A stretch of DNA of 64,000 bases from Agromyces laixinhei (GCF_006337065.1 NZ_CP040872.1:1798001-1862000); one strand, 5' to 3'; numbered from the stretch's first letter, positions 26,291 to 34,716 are shown. The notes: generated from the letters alone by a model not told the origin. Program-made: numbers and translations.

Positions 26291-27199
26291 ATGCAGCATC
26301 CGCAACTCGGCCGGTATCCGGCCGCCCGGCACGTCATCGCCCACATCAGCGACTCGCACCTGCTGCACGAGGGTGCACCGCTCGGCGGCGTCGCCGACAC
26401 GGTCGCCGCGCTCGCCCAGGTGGCTGCACAGCTCGAGCGGCTCGGCACGTCGATCGACGCGATCGTCGTCACGGGCGACGTCGCAGACCTCGGTGAGCCC
26501 GACGCCTACCGGCGTGCTCGCGAGTCGCTCGACCCGCTCGCCGAACGCACGGGCGCCCGACTCGTCTGGGCCATGGGCAACCATGACGAGCGGGCGGCGT
26601 TTCGCTCCGAGCTGCTCGGCGAGCCGCCCGGCGATGCTCCCGTGCACCGCGCCGTCGAGGTCGACGGGCTGCGCATCATCACGCTCGACTCCACCGTGCC
26701 GGGGTTCCATCACGGCGAACTCGACGACGCCTCGCTCGACTGGCTCGCCGCCGCACTCGACGAACCCGCCGCACACGGCACGGTCGTCGCGATGCACCAC
26801 GCACCGATCGCCACGCCCCTCGCCCTGATGGACGTGCTCGAACTCCGCGGCCAAGATCGCTTCGCCGAGGTCCTGAGCGGCAGCGACGTGCGGCTCATCC
26901 TCGGCGGCCACCTGCACTACGCCACGAACGGGAGCTTCGCTGGTATCCCGGTCTCGGTGGCCGGGGCAACGGCCTACACGATGGATCTGTCCGCCCCGCC
27001 CCGAACGCTCGTCGGCCTCGATGGCGGCCGCTCGTTCTCGCTCGTGCACCTCTACGCCGACGGGGTCGTGACCTCGGTCGTGCCCGTCGGGCAGCACCGG
27101 GCCGTCACGACGCTCGGCGAAGAGCTCCTCGCCGAGATCGAAGCGCTCCCGGCCGACAAGCGTCTCGAGCTCTTCTCACGCAAACGCGATTCGGAGTGA
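26291..27199 (+). CDS. Metallophosphoesterase (CpdA-like phosphodiesterase)
   Basis: 302 aa calcineurin-like phosphoesterase related to cyclic-nucleotide phosphodiesterase CpdA. Metal-binding blocks in order: AHISDSHLL (D-x-H, about residue 17), VVTGDVADLGEP (GD, about 60), WAMGNHDER (GNHD, about 97), VAMHHAPI (about 178) and ILGGHLHYATNG (GHxH, about 206). All five are intact. No signal peptide or membrane anchor, so cytoplasmic. ATG at 26291 follows AAGGGGGA. It may use cAMP or another phosphodiester; the true substrate cannot be read from sequence. It sits between dprA and xerC without overlap. Confidence 0.88.
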   Translation: MQHPQLGRYPAARHVIAHISDSHLLHEGAPLGGVADTVAALAQVAAQLERLGTSIDAIVVTGDVADLGEPDAYRRARESLDPLAERTGARLVWAMGNHDERAAFRSELLGEPPGDAPVHRAVEVDGLRIITLDSTVPGFHHGELDDASLDWLAAALDEPAAHGTVVAMHHAPIATPLALMDVLELRGQDRFAEVLSGSDVRLILGGHLHYATNGSFAGIPVSVAGATAYTMDLSAPPRTLVGLDGGRSFSLVHLYADGVVTSVVPVGQHRAVTTLGEELLAEIEALPADKRLELFSRKRDSE

Positions 27200-27257
27200 C
27201 TGCCGTCTTCGGGCGCGCCGTGCGCCGCGGCGACCGGCGCAGGAGCAAGCTGGAGTC

Positions 27258-28190
27258 GTGAAACTCGACCGACTGCTCGACGACTATCTGTCGCACGTCG
27301 CGGTCGAGCGCGGCTACTCGCCGCACACCGTAGCCGCCTATCGGAGCGATCTCATCGAGCTCATCGCCTTCGCCGAGGGCCGCGACGGCACCGACGCGGC
27401 CGCGATCGACCTGCCGCTGCTGCGCGACTGGCTCTGGGCGGCCACCGAGCGCGGGCTCGCCCGAACGAGCATCGCCCGGCGCGCGGCATCCGCTCGGGGG
27501 TTCACCGCCTGGCTCAGCCGGCGTGGTGAGCTCGGCGCCGATCCCGGAGCGCGGCTGAAGGCACCCCGGGCGCAGCGGACCCTCCCGCGCGTCATCACCG
27601 GGCAGGCCGTCACCGACGCCCTCGCGGTGCTCTCGGCCCGCGCCGCCGACGGCGCTCCGACCGAGGTACGCGACGTCGCGATCATCGAACTGCTGTATGC
27701 ATCGGCGCTTCGCGTGTCGGAACTCGTCGGCCTCGATCTCGACGACGTCGATCGCCGGCGACGCATCGTGCGTGTGCTCGGCAAGGGTGCCAAGGAGCGG
27801 ATGGTGCCCTACGGCGCTCCCGCGGCTCGCGCTCTCGATCGTTACCTCGATGCGGCGCGGCCGCTGATCCTCGACGGTGCAGCCGGGGGGAGGGAGCCAG
27901 CGTCTGTCGCCACCCGGGCGGTGTTCCTCGGCGCTCGCGGCGGTCGCATGGGTGTGCGGAGCGTCTATCGGCTGGTCGCCGCCATCCTCGCGGAGATTCC
28001 CGGCACCGGCCCGAGCGGGCCGCACGCGTTCCGCCACACCGCCGCCACGCATCTGCTCGATGGAGGAGCCGACCTGCGTGCGGTACAGGAGTTCCTCGGG
28101 CACGCGAGCCTCGGCACCACCCAGATCTACACGCACGTCTCAGCCGAGCGGCTGAAGCAGAGCTACCGCACTGCGCACCCGCGAGCCTGA
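27258..28190 (+). CDS. xerC: Tyrosine recombinase XerC
   Basis: Site-specific recombinase that resolves chromosome dimers at dif with XerD during division. 310 aa from GTG 27258 with GGAG upstream. N-terminal SAM-like core-binding domain (LLDDYLSHVAVERGYSPHTVAAYRSDL, about 4-30) and catalytic domain with the expected residues: Arg in SALRVSELVGLDLDDVD, Lys in VLGKGAKERMVP, HAFRH (H-x-x-R), HASLGTTQIY with the nucleophilic Tyr at 291. Position behind dprA and before rpsB is the conserved actinobacterial one, favouring XerC over a phage integrase; no attachment-site duplications are seen nearby. Confidence 0.93.
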   Translation: MKLDRLLDDYLSHVAVERGYSPHTVAAYRSDLIELIAFAEGRDGTDAAAIDLPLLRDWLWAATERGLARTSIARRAASARGFTAWLSRRGELGADPGARLKAPRAQRTLPRVITGQAVTDALAVLSARAADGAPTEVRDVAIIELLYASALRVSELVGLDLDDVDRRRRIVRVLGKGAKERMVPYGAPAARALDRYLDAARPLILDGAAGGREPASVATRAVFLGARGGRMGVRSVYRLVAAILAEIPGTGPSGPHAFRHTAATHLLDGGADLRAVQEFLGHASLGTTQIYTHVSAERLKQSYRTAHPRA

Positions 28191-28191
28191 C

Positions 28192-28797
28192 TCACACCGG
28201 CGGCAGCAGTACCGCCCGAGGCAGGCCGCCGAAGAAGAGGAACGGCGAGACGTACTCACCGTCGACCCGCACCCCGAAATGCACGCAGCTCGACCCGCAG
28301 TGACCGCCCGTCGCCACCGTGCCGATCGGGTCACCGGCAGCGACCGACGTGCCCTGCACGACGAGCGCGGCGACCGGTTCGATCGCACTCACGACGCCAT
28401 CGCCGTGATCGATCGCGACGACAGGCCGACCGGCGACCATGCCGGCGAAGCTGACCACACCGGGCGCCGGGGCGCCGACCGGTGTCTCGGGTGCCGATGC
28501 GATGTCGATTCCGCGATGACCGGCGGTGTACGGCGTCGGCGGGGCCCGGAAGGGCGCCACGACTCGGATCGGGGCTGCCACGGGCCAGCGCCACGGCTGT
28601 TCGGGAATCGCGTCTCGGAGGCGCGCGGGTGCTGCTGTCTCTTCGCCCTGCACCGACGTCGCGGAGGGCGGCGCCGGTGTCGGTGCCGGTGCCGCTGCAG
28701 CGGCACCGGGCATGAGCAGGGAGGCCAGCCCGGCCGCTACGAGGAGCGACGCGAGGCCCGTGGAGCGGCGGTGGCGGTGGTGCGGAGGGGCGTTCAT
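28192..28797 (-). CDS. Secreted M23-like (LytM) peptidoglycan-hydrolase-fold protein
   Basis: 201 aa exported protein: Arg/His-rich N-terminus, hydrophobic LASLLVAAGLASLLMPGAAAAA signal segment (about 15-36), Pro/Ala linker, then an M23 domain (about 75-195). The first zinc-binding motif H-R-G-I-D is present, but the usual Y-x-H-L middle motif is absent and the final H-x-H is replaced by C-V-H (SSCVHFGVRVDG). A Cys-x-His variant is common in actinobacterial M23 proteins; whether it is an active hydrolase or a regulator is open. Convergent with xerC (one base between the stops). The ATG at 28797 lacks a well-spaced RBS; GATCAT six bases upstream could be a leaderless -10. Confidence 0.8.
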   Translation of the reverse strand: MNAPPHHRHRRSTGLASLLVAAGLASLLMPGAAAAAPAPTPAPPSATSVQGEETAAPARLRDAIPEQPWRWPVAAPIRVVAPFRAPPTPYTAGHRGIDIASAPETPVGAPAPGVVSFAGMVAGRPVVAIDHGDGVVSAIEPVAALVVQGTSVAAGDPIGTVATGGHCGSSCVHFGVRVDGEYVSPFLFFGGLPRAVLLPPV

Positions 28798-28895
28798 GCT
28801 CCGATGATCGGCCGCACGCGGCATCCGCTCGCGCTGCCGTGTGGATCTGTGGATACCGGCCGCCGACCGCGGTTGGGGAGGGGGAGTGCCGATGA

Positions 28896-28901
28896 TAGAG
28901 T
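28896..28901 (+). promoter_or_regulatory. Candidate rpsB promoter (-10)
   Basis: TAGAGT just upstream of the first leader hairpin, so that the transcript would begin at or beside the hairpin base near 28909. No convincing -35 box was identified. Confidence 0.35.
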
Positions 28902-28909
28902 GTCGGGAG

Positions 28910-29024
28910 CACCCCGGTCTTCCGGGGTGACTACGCGCGCCAATTCGGCCGACGACTCCACTCAGTCCCGTTCTCTGCTCGAACGAGCAGAAACAGGCGG
29001 AGCCGTGCCGGGCGCCAGGGCTCC
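28910..29024 (+). other. Structured 5' leader of rpsB (candidate S2 autoregulatory RNA)
   Basis: Three stems lie in tandem in a leader of about 160 bases: CACCCCGG/CCGGGGTG (28910-28917, 28922-28929, loop TCTT), TCTGCTC/GAGCAGA (28974-28980, 28985-28991, loop of four) and GGAGCC/GGCTCC (28999-29004, 29019-29024). All are perfect. S2 represses its own operon through a leader in E. coli; whether this element does the same is inference. Confidence 0.45.
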
Positions 29025-29068
29025 AGCCGCCGGCCGGAGCGACAACTGAGAACAAAGGAGTACGGCTC

Positions 29069-30037
29069 ATGGCCGTCGTCACCATTCGCCAGCTGCTCGA
29101 CAGCGGCGTGCACTTCGGGCACCAGACCCGCCGTTGGAACCCGAAGATGAAGCGCTTCATCCTCACGGAGCGGTCGGGCAGCTACATCATCGACCTGCAG
29201 CAGTCGCTCGCCTACATCGACAAGACCTACGACTTCGTGCGCGAGACGGTCGCCCACGGTGGCACCATCCTCTTCGTCGGCACCAAGAAGCAGGCGCAGA
29301 ACTCGATCGCCGAGCAGGCGACCCGCGTCGGTCAGCCCTACGTGAACCAGCGCTGGCTGGGCGGCCTCCTCACCAACTTCCAGACGGTCTCCAAGCGCCT
29401 CGCGCGCATGAAGGAGCTCGAGGAGCTCGACTTCGAGGGCACCACGAGTGGCTTCACCAAGAAGGAGCTGCTCATCAAGAAGCGCGAGCTCGACAAGCTG
29501 CACAAGTCGCTCGGCGGCATCCGCAACCTGACGAAGACGCCGTCGGCGCTCTGGGTGGTCGACACCAAGAAGGAGCACCTCGCGATCGACGAGGCCCGCA
29601 AGCTCGGCATCCCCGTCATCGGCATCCTCGACACCAACTGCGACCCCGACGAGGTGCAGTACCCGATTCCGGGCAACGACGACGCGATCCGTTCGGTGAG
29701 CCTGCTCACCCGCATCGTCGCAGACGCCGCGGCCGAGGGCCTCATCGAGCGTCACCAGAAGCCCGAGGCCGAGGGCAACGTCTCGGCCGTCGAGCCGCTC
29801 GCCGAGTGGGAGCAGGAGCTCCTCAAGGCCGGTTCGGAGACCACGCCCGAGCAGGCTTCGGCTGAGACCGAGGTCGTCGCAGAGACCGTTGCCGAGGCCA
29901 AGGCCGAGGCCGCAGAGGTCGTCGACGAAGCCGCGACCGAGGTCGAGGCGACCGAGACCGCCGCCGACGCCGAAGGTGCGGAGGCCGCAGAGGCCGCAGT
30001 CGCCGTCGAGGCTGCCGACGCCACCGAGTCCAAGTAA
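29069..30037 (+). CDS. rpsB: 30S ribosomal protein S2
   Basis: Small-subunit protein needed for mRNA binding and S1 docking. 322 aa starting [27 protein letters not shown] behind an AAAGGAG Shine-Dalgarno sequence. The S2 fold ([79 protein letters not shown]) ends near residue 225. The remaining 90 or so residues are an acidic Ala/Glu/Val/Thr tail without recognisable domain, longer than in E. coli S2 (241 aa). tsf follows 28 bp later, the classic rpsB-tsf pair. Confidence 0.97.
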   Translation: MAVVTIRQLLDSGVHFGHQTRRWNPKMKRFILTERSGSYIIDLQQSLAYIDKTYDFVRETVAHGGTILFVGTKKQAQNSIAEQATRVGQPYVNQRWLGGLLTNFQTVSKRLARMKELEELDFEGTTSGFTKKELLIKKRELDKLHKSLGGIRNLTKTPSALWVVDTKKEHLAIDEARKLGIPVIGILDTNCDPDEVQYPIPGNDDAIRSVSLLTRIVADAAAEGLIERHQKPEAEGNVSAVEPLAEWEQELLKAGSETTPEQASAETEVVAETVAEAKAEAAEVVDEAATEVEATETAADAEGAEAAEAAVAVEAADATESK

Positions 30038-30065
30038 GACCACGAGTTCAGGAGACCTCAGAGAT

Positions 30066-30896
30066 ATGGCCAACTTCACCCTCGAAGACGTCAAGATCCT
30101 GCGCGAGCGCCTCGGCACCGGCATGGTCGACACGAAGAACGCACTCGTCGAGGCCGACGGCGACATGGAGAAGGCAGTCGAGATCCTTCGACTGAAGGGC
30201 GCGAAGGGCAACGCCAAGCGCGCCGACCGTTCCACTGCAGAGGGCCTCGTCGCCGCCGTCGACAACGGTGACGGCACCGCGACCATGATCGAGCTCGCCT
30301 GCGAGACCGACTTCGTCGCCAAGGGCGACAAGTTCGTCGGTCTCGCCGACCGCGTGCTCGCTGCGGTCGCCGCGGCTCGCGCCGCCACCCTCGACGCCGC
30401 ACTGGCCGCGCCTGCCGCAGGCAAGACCGTCGCCACCGTGATCGACGAGGAGGCAGCGATCCTCGGCGAGAAGGTCGAGCTCCGTCGCGTCCGCCTCGTC
30501 ACGGGCGAGCAGTTCTCGATCTACCTGCACAAGACGTCGAAGGACCTCCCGCCGCAGGTCGGTGTCGTGCTCGGCTACACCGGTGCCGACGCCGAGACCG
30601 CTCGTTCGGTCGCGCAGCACATCTCGTTCGCGAACCCGGAGTACCTCACCCGTGAGGACGTGCCGGCGGAGTCGGTCGAGAAGGAGCGTGCGATCGTCGA
30701 GCAGATCTCGCGTGAGGAGGGCAAGCCCGAGGCCGCCCTCCCGAAGATCATCGAGGGTCGCCTCGGCGCCTACTTCAAGCAGGTCGCACTGCTCGAACAG
30801 GACTACGCGAAGGACAACAAGCTGTCGGTCGCCAAGGTTCTCGACGGCGCAGGCCTCACCGTGAGCGACTTCGCTCGCTTCAAGGTCGGCGCCTAA
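30066..30896 (+). CDS. tsf: Elongation factor Ts
   Basis: Guanine-nucleotide exchange factor for EF-Tu. 276 aa from ATG 30066 (RBS CAGGAGA). N-terminal UBA-like domain and TDVNDEF-type helix are represented by [58 protein letters not shown] (about 79-94) and two core subdomains follow, including [18 protein letters not shown] and [22 protein letters not shown] strong terminator follows nine bases after the stop, closing the rpsB-tsf operon. Confidence 0.97.
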   Translation: MANFTLEDVKILRERLGTGMVDTKNALVEADGDMEKAVEILRLKGAKGNAKRADRSTAEGLVAAVDNGDGTATMIELACETDFVAKGDKFVGLADRVLAAVAAARAATLDAALAAPAAGKTVATVIDEEAAILGEKVELRRVRLVTGEQFSIYLHKTSKDLPPQVGVVLGYTGADAETARSVAQHISFANPEYLTREDVPAESVEKERAIVEQISREEGKPEAALPKIIEGRLGAYFKQVALLEQDYAKDNKLSVAKVLDGAGLTVSDFARFKVGA

Positions 30897-30904
30897 GTGC
30901 CTCG

Positions 30905-30941
30905 AAGGAGTCCGGATCGTTCGCGATCCGGACTCCTTTGC
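30905..30941 (+). terminator. Rho-independent terminator of rpsB-tsf
   Basis: Fifteen-pair perfect stem (30905-30919 with 30924-30938), UUCG tetraloop, followed by TTTG. The left arm begins AAGGAGTCCGGATCG. This is the clearest intrinsic terminator in the window. Confidence 0.9.
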
Positions 30942-30944
30942 TGT

Positions 30945-30963
30945 GTCCGGAGCGACTCCGGAC
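30945..30963 (+). terminator. Second hairpin behind the tsf terminator
   Basis: GTCCGGAG, loop CGA, CTCCGGAC: perfect eight-pair stem six bases after the first terminator stem. It repeats the TCCGGA core of that stem, so it can also compete for pairing with it. Confidence 0.6.
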
Positions 30964-31062
30964 GCCAGACGGGTCGTGCCCGTCGGAAACACCCGAGCAA
31001 CGGCACTGCGCCGGGCTCGGCGAACCAGTAGCTTTGACCCCAGAGGGGAAGGATCGGTCGGG

Positions 31063-31794
31063 ATGACGGAACACAAGCGCAGGGTCCTGCTGAAGCTCTC
31101 CGGGGAGGCGTTCGGCGCCGGCGCCCTCGGGGTGAACCCCGATGTGATCAGCGCGCTCGCACGCGAGATCGCCGATGCGGCGCGCACGGTCGAGGTCGCG
31201 ATCGTCGTCGGCGGTGGCAACTTCTTCCGCGGCGCCGAGCTCTCCCAGCGCGGCATGGATCGCGGCAGAGCCGATTACATGGGCATGCTCGGCACCGTGA
31301 TGAACGCGCTCGCCCTGCAGGACTTCCTCGAGCAGGCAGGCGCAGAGACACGTGTGCAGTCCGCGATCTCCATGACGCAGGTCGCGGAGCCCTACATCCC
31401 GCGGCGCGCGGAGCGGCACCTCGAGAAGGGGCGCGTCGTCATCTTCGGCGCCGGAGCAGGTCTTCCGTACTTCTCGACCGACACGGTGGCGGCCCAGCGG
31501 GCGCTCGAGATCGACGCAGAGGTCGTGCTCGTCGCGAAGAACGGCGTCGACGGCGTCTACTCCGATGATCCCCGCACGAACCCCGAGGCACGCAAGATCG
31601 ACCGGATCAGCTACCAGGAGGCGCTGCAGCGCGGACTCAAGGTCGTCGATTCGACCGCGTTCAGCCTCTGCATGGACAATGGCATGCCGATGCAGGTCTT
31701 CGGCATGGCCCCGCACGGCAACGTGACCGCGGCCATCCTCGGTGCCGACCTCGGCACGATCGTCAGCAACGGCGAGCCGACCGCCAGTCGGTAG
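31063..31794 (+). CDS. pyrH: Uridylate kinase (UMP kinase)
   Basis: Phosphorylates UMP to UDP with ATP; hexameric amino-acid-kinase fold, the bacterial type unrelated to eukaryotic UMP/CMP kinases. 243 aa from ATG 31063 (GGGAAGGA upstream): [11 protein letters not shown] (about 9-19), [13 protein letters not shown] (about 47-59), [43 protein letters not shown] (about 125-150), [22 protein letters not shown] and the C-terminal [16 protein letters not shown] at 31029-31034 could be its -10. frr follows 33 bp downstream. Confidence 0.97.
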   Translation: MTEHKRRVLLKLSGEAFGAGALGVNPDVISALAREIADAARTVEVAIVVGGGNFFRGAELSQRGMDRGRADYMGMLGTVMNALALQDFLEQAGAETRVQSAISMTQVAEPYIPRRAERHLEKGRVVIFGAGAGLPYFSTDTVAAQRALEIDAEVVLVAKNGVDGVYSDDPRTNPEARKIDRISYQEALQRGLKVVDSTAFSLCMDNGMPMQVFGMAPHGNVTAAILGADLGTIVSNGEPTASR

Positions 31795-31827
31795 ACTGAC
31801 CCGAGTAGCGAACCAGAAGGAGCCCCC

Positions 31828-32382
31828 GTGATCGCGGACGTACTTTCCGATGCCACCGCACGTATGCAGAAGGCCGTGGAGGTCGCCAAAGACGACTTCT
31901 CGAGCGTTCGCACCGGCCGGGCGAACCCCCAGCTCTTCCAGAAGATCATGGTGAGCTACTACGGCACGCCGACGCCGCTCGCTCAACTCGCGTCGCTCGC
32001 GAACCCCGAGGCGCGCACGCTCCTCGTCACGCCCTACGACAAGGGCGCGATGAAAGACATCGAGCAGGCCATCCGCGACACCCCGAACCTCGGGGCGAAC
32101 CCGACGAACGACGGCAACATCATCCGCGTCACTCTGCCCGAACTGACCGAGGAGCGCCGGCGCGAGTTCGTCAAGATCGTGCGCGGCAAGGCCGAAGACG
32201 CTCGAGTCTCCGTGCGCAACATCCGTCGGAAGGCGAAGGACGACCTCGATGCCCTCAAGGGCGAGGTGGGCGACGATGAGGTTTCGCGCGCGGAGAAGGA
32301 ACTCGAGCAGATCACGAAGTCCAACGTGGACGCGATCGACGACGCCCTGAAGCGCAAGGAAGCCGAACTCCTCGAGGTCTGA
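31828..32382 (+). CDS. frr: Ribosome recycling factor
   Basis: Splits post-termination ribosomes together with EF-G and IF3. 184 aa, standard length, starting [34 protein letters not shown] from a GTG with AGAAGGAG upstream. Domain II ([29 protein letters not shown]) and the C-terminal helices ([35 protein letters not shown]) are intact. Part of the pyrH-frr-cdsA run; a further TAGACT at 31792-31797 just at the pyrH end might serve as an internal promoter. Confidence 0.97.
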   Translation: MIADVLSDATARMQKAVEVAKDDFSSVRTGRANPQLFQKIMVSYYGTPTPLAQLASLANPEARTLLVTPYDKGAMKDIEQAIRDTPNLGANPTNDGNIIRVTLPELTEERRREFVKIVRGKAEDARVSVRNIRRKAKDDLDALKGEVGDDEVSRAEKELEQITKSNVDAIDDALKRKEAELLEV

Positions 32383-32390
32383 GACAGACG

Positions 32391-33374
32391 ATGTCGGGCG
32401 TCCCAGAAGAGGATCGGTCGGACGCCGGGGGAGCCGAACGGACCTCGCGCGAAGAGTTCCGTGCGCAGGTGAATGCCCGAAGGGCCGACCTGGAGCGCCA
32501 GTTCGAGGCGTCGAAGGCGCAGTTCGATCAGGCACAGGAGAAGATCAATGCCCGCACCGGGCGCAACCTGATTCTCGCGACGCTCATCGGGCTCGGCTTC
32601 GGAGCGATACTGCTCCTCAGCCTGCTCGTGTTCAAAGAGCTGTTCATGCTCTTCGCCGTCATCATCGCGGGCTTCGCGAGCTACGAACTCGCACAGGCGC
32701 TGCGTAACGGCGGCTATCGGGTTCCCCGGATCCCGACGGCAGTCGTCTCCGTGGCGGCCGTGCCGGTGGCGTACTACGGGGGAGCGGCGGGTCAGCTGAT
32801 CGCGGTGCTCGGTGGCATCCTGATCGTCTCGCTCTGGCGCCTCGGCGAACAGGCCGTGCCAGGGCGCCGGCGCTCGGCGCGCGATCTCGGACGCGATCTC
32901 GCGGCCGGTGCGTTCGTCCAGGGGTACGTGACGTTCCTCGCGACGTTCGCGGTGGTGCTCACGGCGGCCGAGGGAGGCCAGTTGTGGACGCTCGCGTTCA
33001 TCGCAGTGGCCGTCGCCGCCGATACCGGTGCCTACGCATTCGGCCTCATGTTCGGCAAGCACAAGATGGCGCCGATCATCAGTCCGAAGAAGACGTGGGA
33101 GGGCTTCGCCGGCGGCGCGGCCGCGAGTCTCGTGGCGGGCGTGCTGCTTTCGACACTGATGCTCGGCAACACCTGGTGGTTCGGCCTCATCTTCGGTGCG
33201 GCCATCTTCTTGAGCGCCACCCTCGGCGATCTCGTCGAATCGCTGATCAAGCGTGACATCGGCATCAAGGACATGAGTTCCTGGCTGCCGGGCCACGGCG
33301 GGTTCCTCGACCGGCTCGACTCGATTCTCCCGTCGGCGGCCGTCGCGTTCGTCGCGTTCCGGATCTTCGGGTGA
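32391..33374 (+). CDS. cdsA: Phosphatidate cytidylyltransferase
   Basis: Integral membrane enzyme making CDP-diacylglycerol, the precursor of all bacterial phospholipids. 327 aa; the first 65 residues are a hydrophilic, coiled-coil-like extension (REEFRAQVNARRADLERQFEASKAQF), followed by about eight membrane helices. The family signature is intact at about residues 280-306: SLIKRDIGIKDMSSWLPGHGG then FLDRLDS. Start ATG 32391 lies eight bases after frr. The stop overlaps a GTG of the next gene. Confidence 0.95.
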   Translation: MSGVPEEDRSDAGGAERTSREEFRAQVNARRADLERQFEASKAQFDQAQEKINARTGRNLILATLIGLGFGAILLLSLLVFKELFMLFAVIIAGFASYELAQALRNGGYRVPRIPTAVVSVAAVPVAYYGGAAGQLIAVLGGILIVSLWRLGEQAVPGRRRSARDLGRDLAAGAFVQGYVTFLATFAVVLTAAEGGQLWTLAFIAVAVAADTGAYAFGLMFGKHKMAPIISPKKTWEGFAGGAAASLVAGVLLSTLMLGNTWWFGLIFGAAIFLSATLGDLVESLIKRDIGIKDMSSWLPGHGGFLDRLDSILPSAAVAFVAFRIFG

Positions 33375-33397
33375 ATGCCTCTGGGGCCACCCTCGGC

Positions 33398-33403
33398 AAT
33401 AAT
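33398..33403 (+). promoter_or_regulatory. Putative -10 hexamer of a leaderless promoter for the DivIVA-repeat gene
   Basis: AATAAT followed by six bases and GTG 33410. It supports 33410 as the start and an independent transcript besides read-through from cdsA. Confidence 0.45.
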
Positions 33404-33409
33404 GGAGCG

Positions 33410-33964
33410 GTGGACTCCACCTTCCCTCGCGCACGCAAGCCCAAGCTCGGGTACAACACCGCCCAGGTCGAGGCATTCCTCCAATCGGCTCGACGCGCGT
33501 ACGACGGCGCGGCCAGGCCCGACGACGAGCCACTGACGTCTGATCGCATCCGGCTCACGGCATTCGGAATGCAGAAGGGCGGGTATTCCACGACGCATGT
33601 CGATCAGGCGCTCGAGCGGCTCGAAGACGCGTTCGCAGCCCAGGAACGTCAGGTGGCGGCGCAGCTGCACGGCAGCGAGGCGTGGCTCCGCGAAGCCCGC
33701 ACGACCGCGCAGGTGGTCTCGAATCGGCTCGCGCGCCCCGAGGGCCAGCGTTTCGACCGGGTCGGTCCGCTCGTGCGCGGCTACAGCACCCGCGAGGTGG
33801 ATCGCTTCAGCGACAAGCTCACGAGGTACTTCAGCGACGGATGGCCGATCTCGATCGACGACGTGCGCGCGGTCGTGTTCAAGACCCAGCGCGGCGGGTA
33901 TCGCGAAGCGCAGGTCGATCTCCTCCTCGATGCGGTCGTCGACGTCATGCTCGCCGTGCGATGA
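33410..33964 (+). CDS. DivIVA-domain repeat protein
   Basis: 184 aa protein built of four short DivIVA-like repeats, each with a Gly-Tyr then acidic/Val-Asp pattern: LGYNTAQVEAFL (about 14), GGYSTTHVDQAL (about 61), RGYSTREVDRFS (about 124) and GGYREAQVDLLL (about 164). In DivIVA this element binds negatively curved membrane at poles and septa. There is no long coiled coil, so it is unlike classical Wag31. The frame also contains GTG 33371, which overlaps the cdsA stop (GTGA) and would add 13 residues; I prefer 33410 because of the -10 hexamer. Placement after cdsA suggests a link to membrane or cell-wall growth, but the function is unknown. Confidence 0.8.
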   Translation: MDSTFPRARKPKLGYNTAQVEAFLQSARRAYDGAARPDDEPLTSDRIRLTAFGMQKGGYSTTHVDQALERLEDAFAAQERQVAAQLHGSEAWLREARTTAQVVSNRLARPEGQRFDRVGPLVRGYSTREVDRFSDKLTRYFSDGWPISIDDVRAVVFKTQRGGYREAQVDLLLDAVVDVMLAVR

Positions 33965-34003
33965 ACGTGCGCGTCGAGGTGGAATCCGTCGTCGCACCTT
34001 CGA

Positions 34004-34009
34004 TACACT
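34004..34009 (+). promoter_or_regulatory. Candidate -10 hexamer
   Basis: TACACT upstream of the transglycosylase-like gene. Transcription would begin near 34016, just before a 21-codon reading frame at 34029. Confidence 0.4.
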
Positions 34010-34028
34010 CGTCGAATCGTGGGTAGAC

Positions 34029-34094
34029 ATGCTGGAGGAGACGAGGCCGTCGAGCCACGTCGACAAGCGACGGCCGGGCAGCCTCCTGCGGTGA
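34029..34094 (+). CDS. Possible 21-codon leader ORF
   Basis: ATG 34029 opens a frame of 21 codons whose stop overlaps the next gene's GTG (GTGA at 34091-34094). The 20-plus-residue peptide is basic (ends RRPGSLLR) and has no recognisable homologue. There is no Shine-Dalgarno sequence. It may be translated from a near-leaderless mRNA and couple translation to the next gene, or be chance. Confidence 0.25.
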   Translation: MLEETRPSSHVDKRRPGSLLR

Positions 34095-34702
34095 GGTCAC
34101 CACGTGTCGGCCGGGTCAAGCAGGCCGCCACCTTCGTGTTCGCGTTCGCGGCATCCGTCAGTTTCCTGCTCGTCAACGTCGTCGATCCGTTCTCGGGCGC
34201 CACCGCCTCGTCGGGTTTCGTCGCTCAGGGCGAACGTTTCGGCGGGGCCAGCGTGCAGGCGATCGAGGTCGAGGGCGACTACGCGATCGAGGTGGGTCGT
34301 GAGGCCTACGACGTCGAGAAGAAGCCCGAGGAGGTCAGGCTCGCGCCGGCATCGACGAGCTCCGACAGCGGCTGGGCACCGCCGGCAGTGACGCCGGACC
34401 CGGGCTCCGCGCAGGCGTATGCCGCAGGCGCGGTCGCCGCTCGAGGGTGGGCATCGAGCGAGTTCGACTGCCTTGTGGCCCTCTGGAGCAAGGAATCCGG
34501 CTGGCGGGTGAACGCCTACAACGCCGGCAGCGGCGCATACGGCATCCCTCAGGCCTTGCCCGGTTCGAAGATGGCGAGCGCAGGGGCCGACTGGGAGACG
34601 AACGCCGCGACGCAGGTCGAATGGGGCCTCGGGTACGTCTCGGGCCGCTACGGCACGCCCTGCGGCGCCTGGGCGCACTCGCAGGACGTCGGCTGGTACT
34701 GA
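34091..34702 (+). CDS. Secreted lytic-transglycosylase-like protein (aggregation-promoting-factor type C-terminal domain)
   Basis: 203 aa exported protein. Basic N-terminus and hydrophobic AATFVFAFAASVSFLLVNVV (about 12-31) act as signal or anchor. A central linker rich in acidic and Ser/Pro residues leads to a C-terminal domain (about 125-203): ASSEFDCLVALWSKESGWRV with a likely catalytic Glu in KESGW, NAYNAGSGAYGIPQALPGSKM and CGAWAHSQDVGWY, the pattern of small actinobacterial transglycosylase-like proteins. Start is uncertain: GTG 34091 overlaps the stop of a mini-ORF; the frame is also open from GTG 34019. Probably a cell-wall remodelling enzyme. Confidence 0.8.
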   Translation: MRSPRVGRVKQAATFVFAFAASVSFLLVNVVDPFSGATASSGFVAQGERFGGASVQAIEVEGDYAIEVGREAYDVEKKPEEVRLAPASTSSDSGWAPPAVTPDPGSAQAYAAGAVAARGWASSEFDCLVALWSKESGWRVNAYNAGSGAYGIPQALPGSKMASAGADWETNAATQVEWGLGYVSGRYGTPCGAWAHSQDVGWY

Positions 34703-34704
34703 CC

Positions 34705-34710
34705 TAGACT
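34705..34710 (+). promoter_or_regulatory. Putative -10 hexamer of a leaderless promoter
   Basis: TAGACT, six bases (GGGTTC), then the ATG at 34717. Confidence 0.55.
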
Positions 34711-34716
34711 GGGTTC

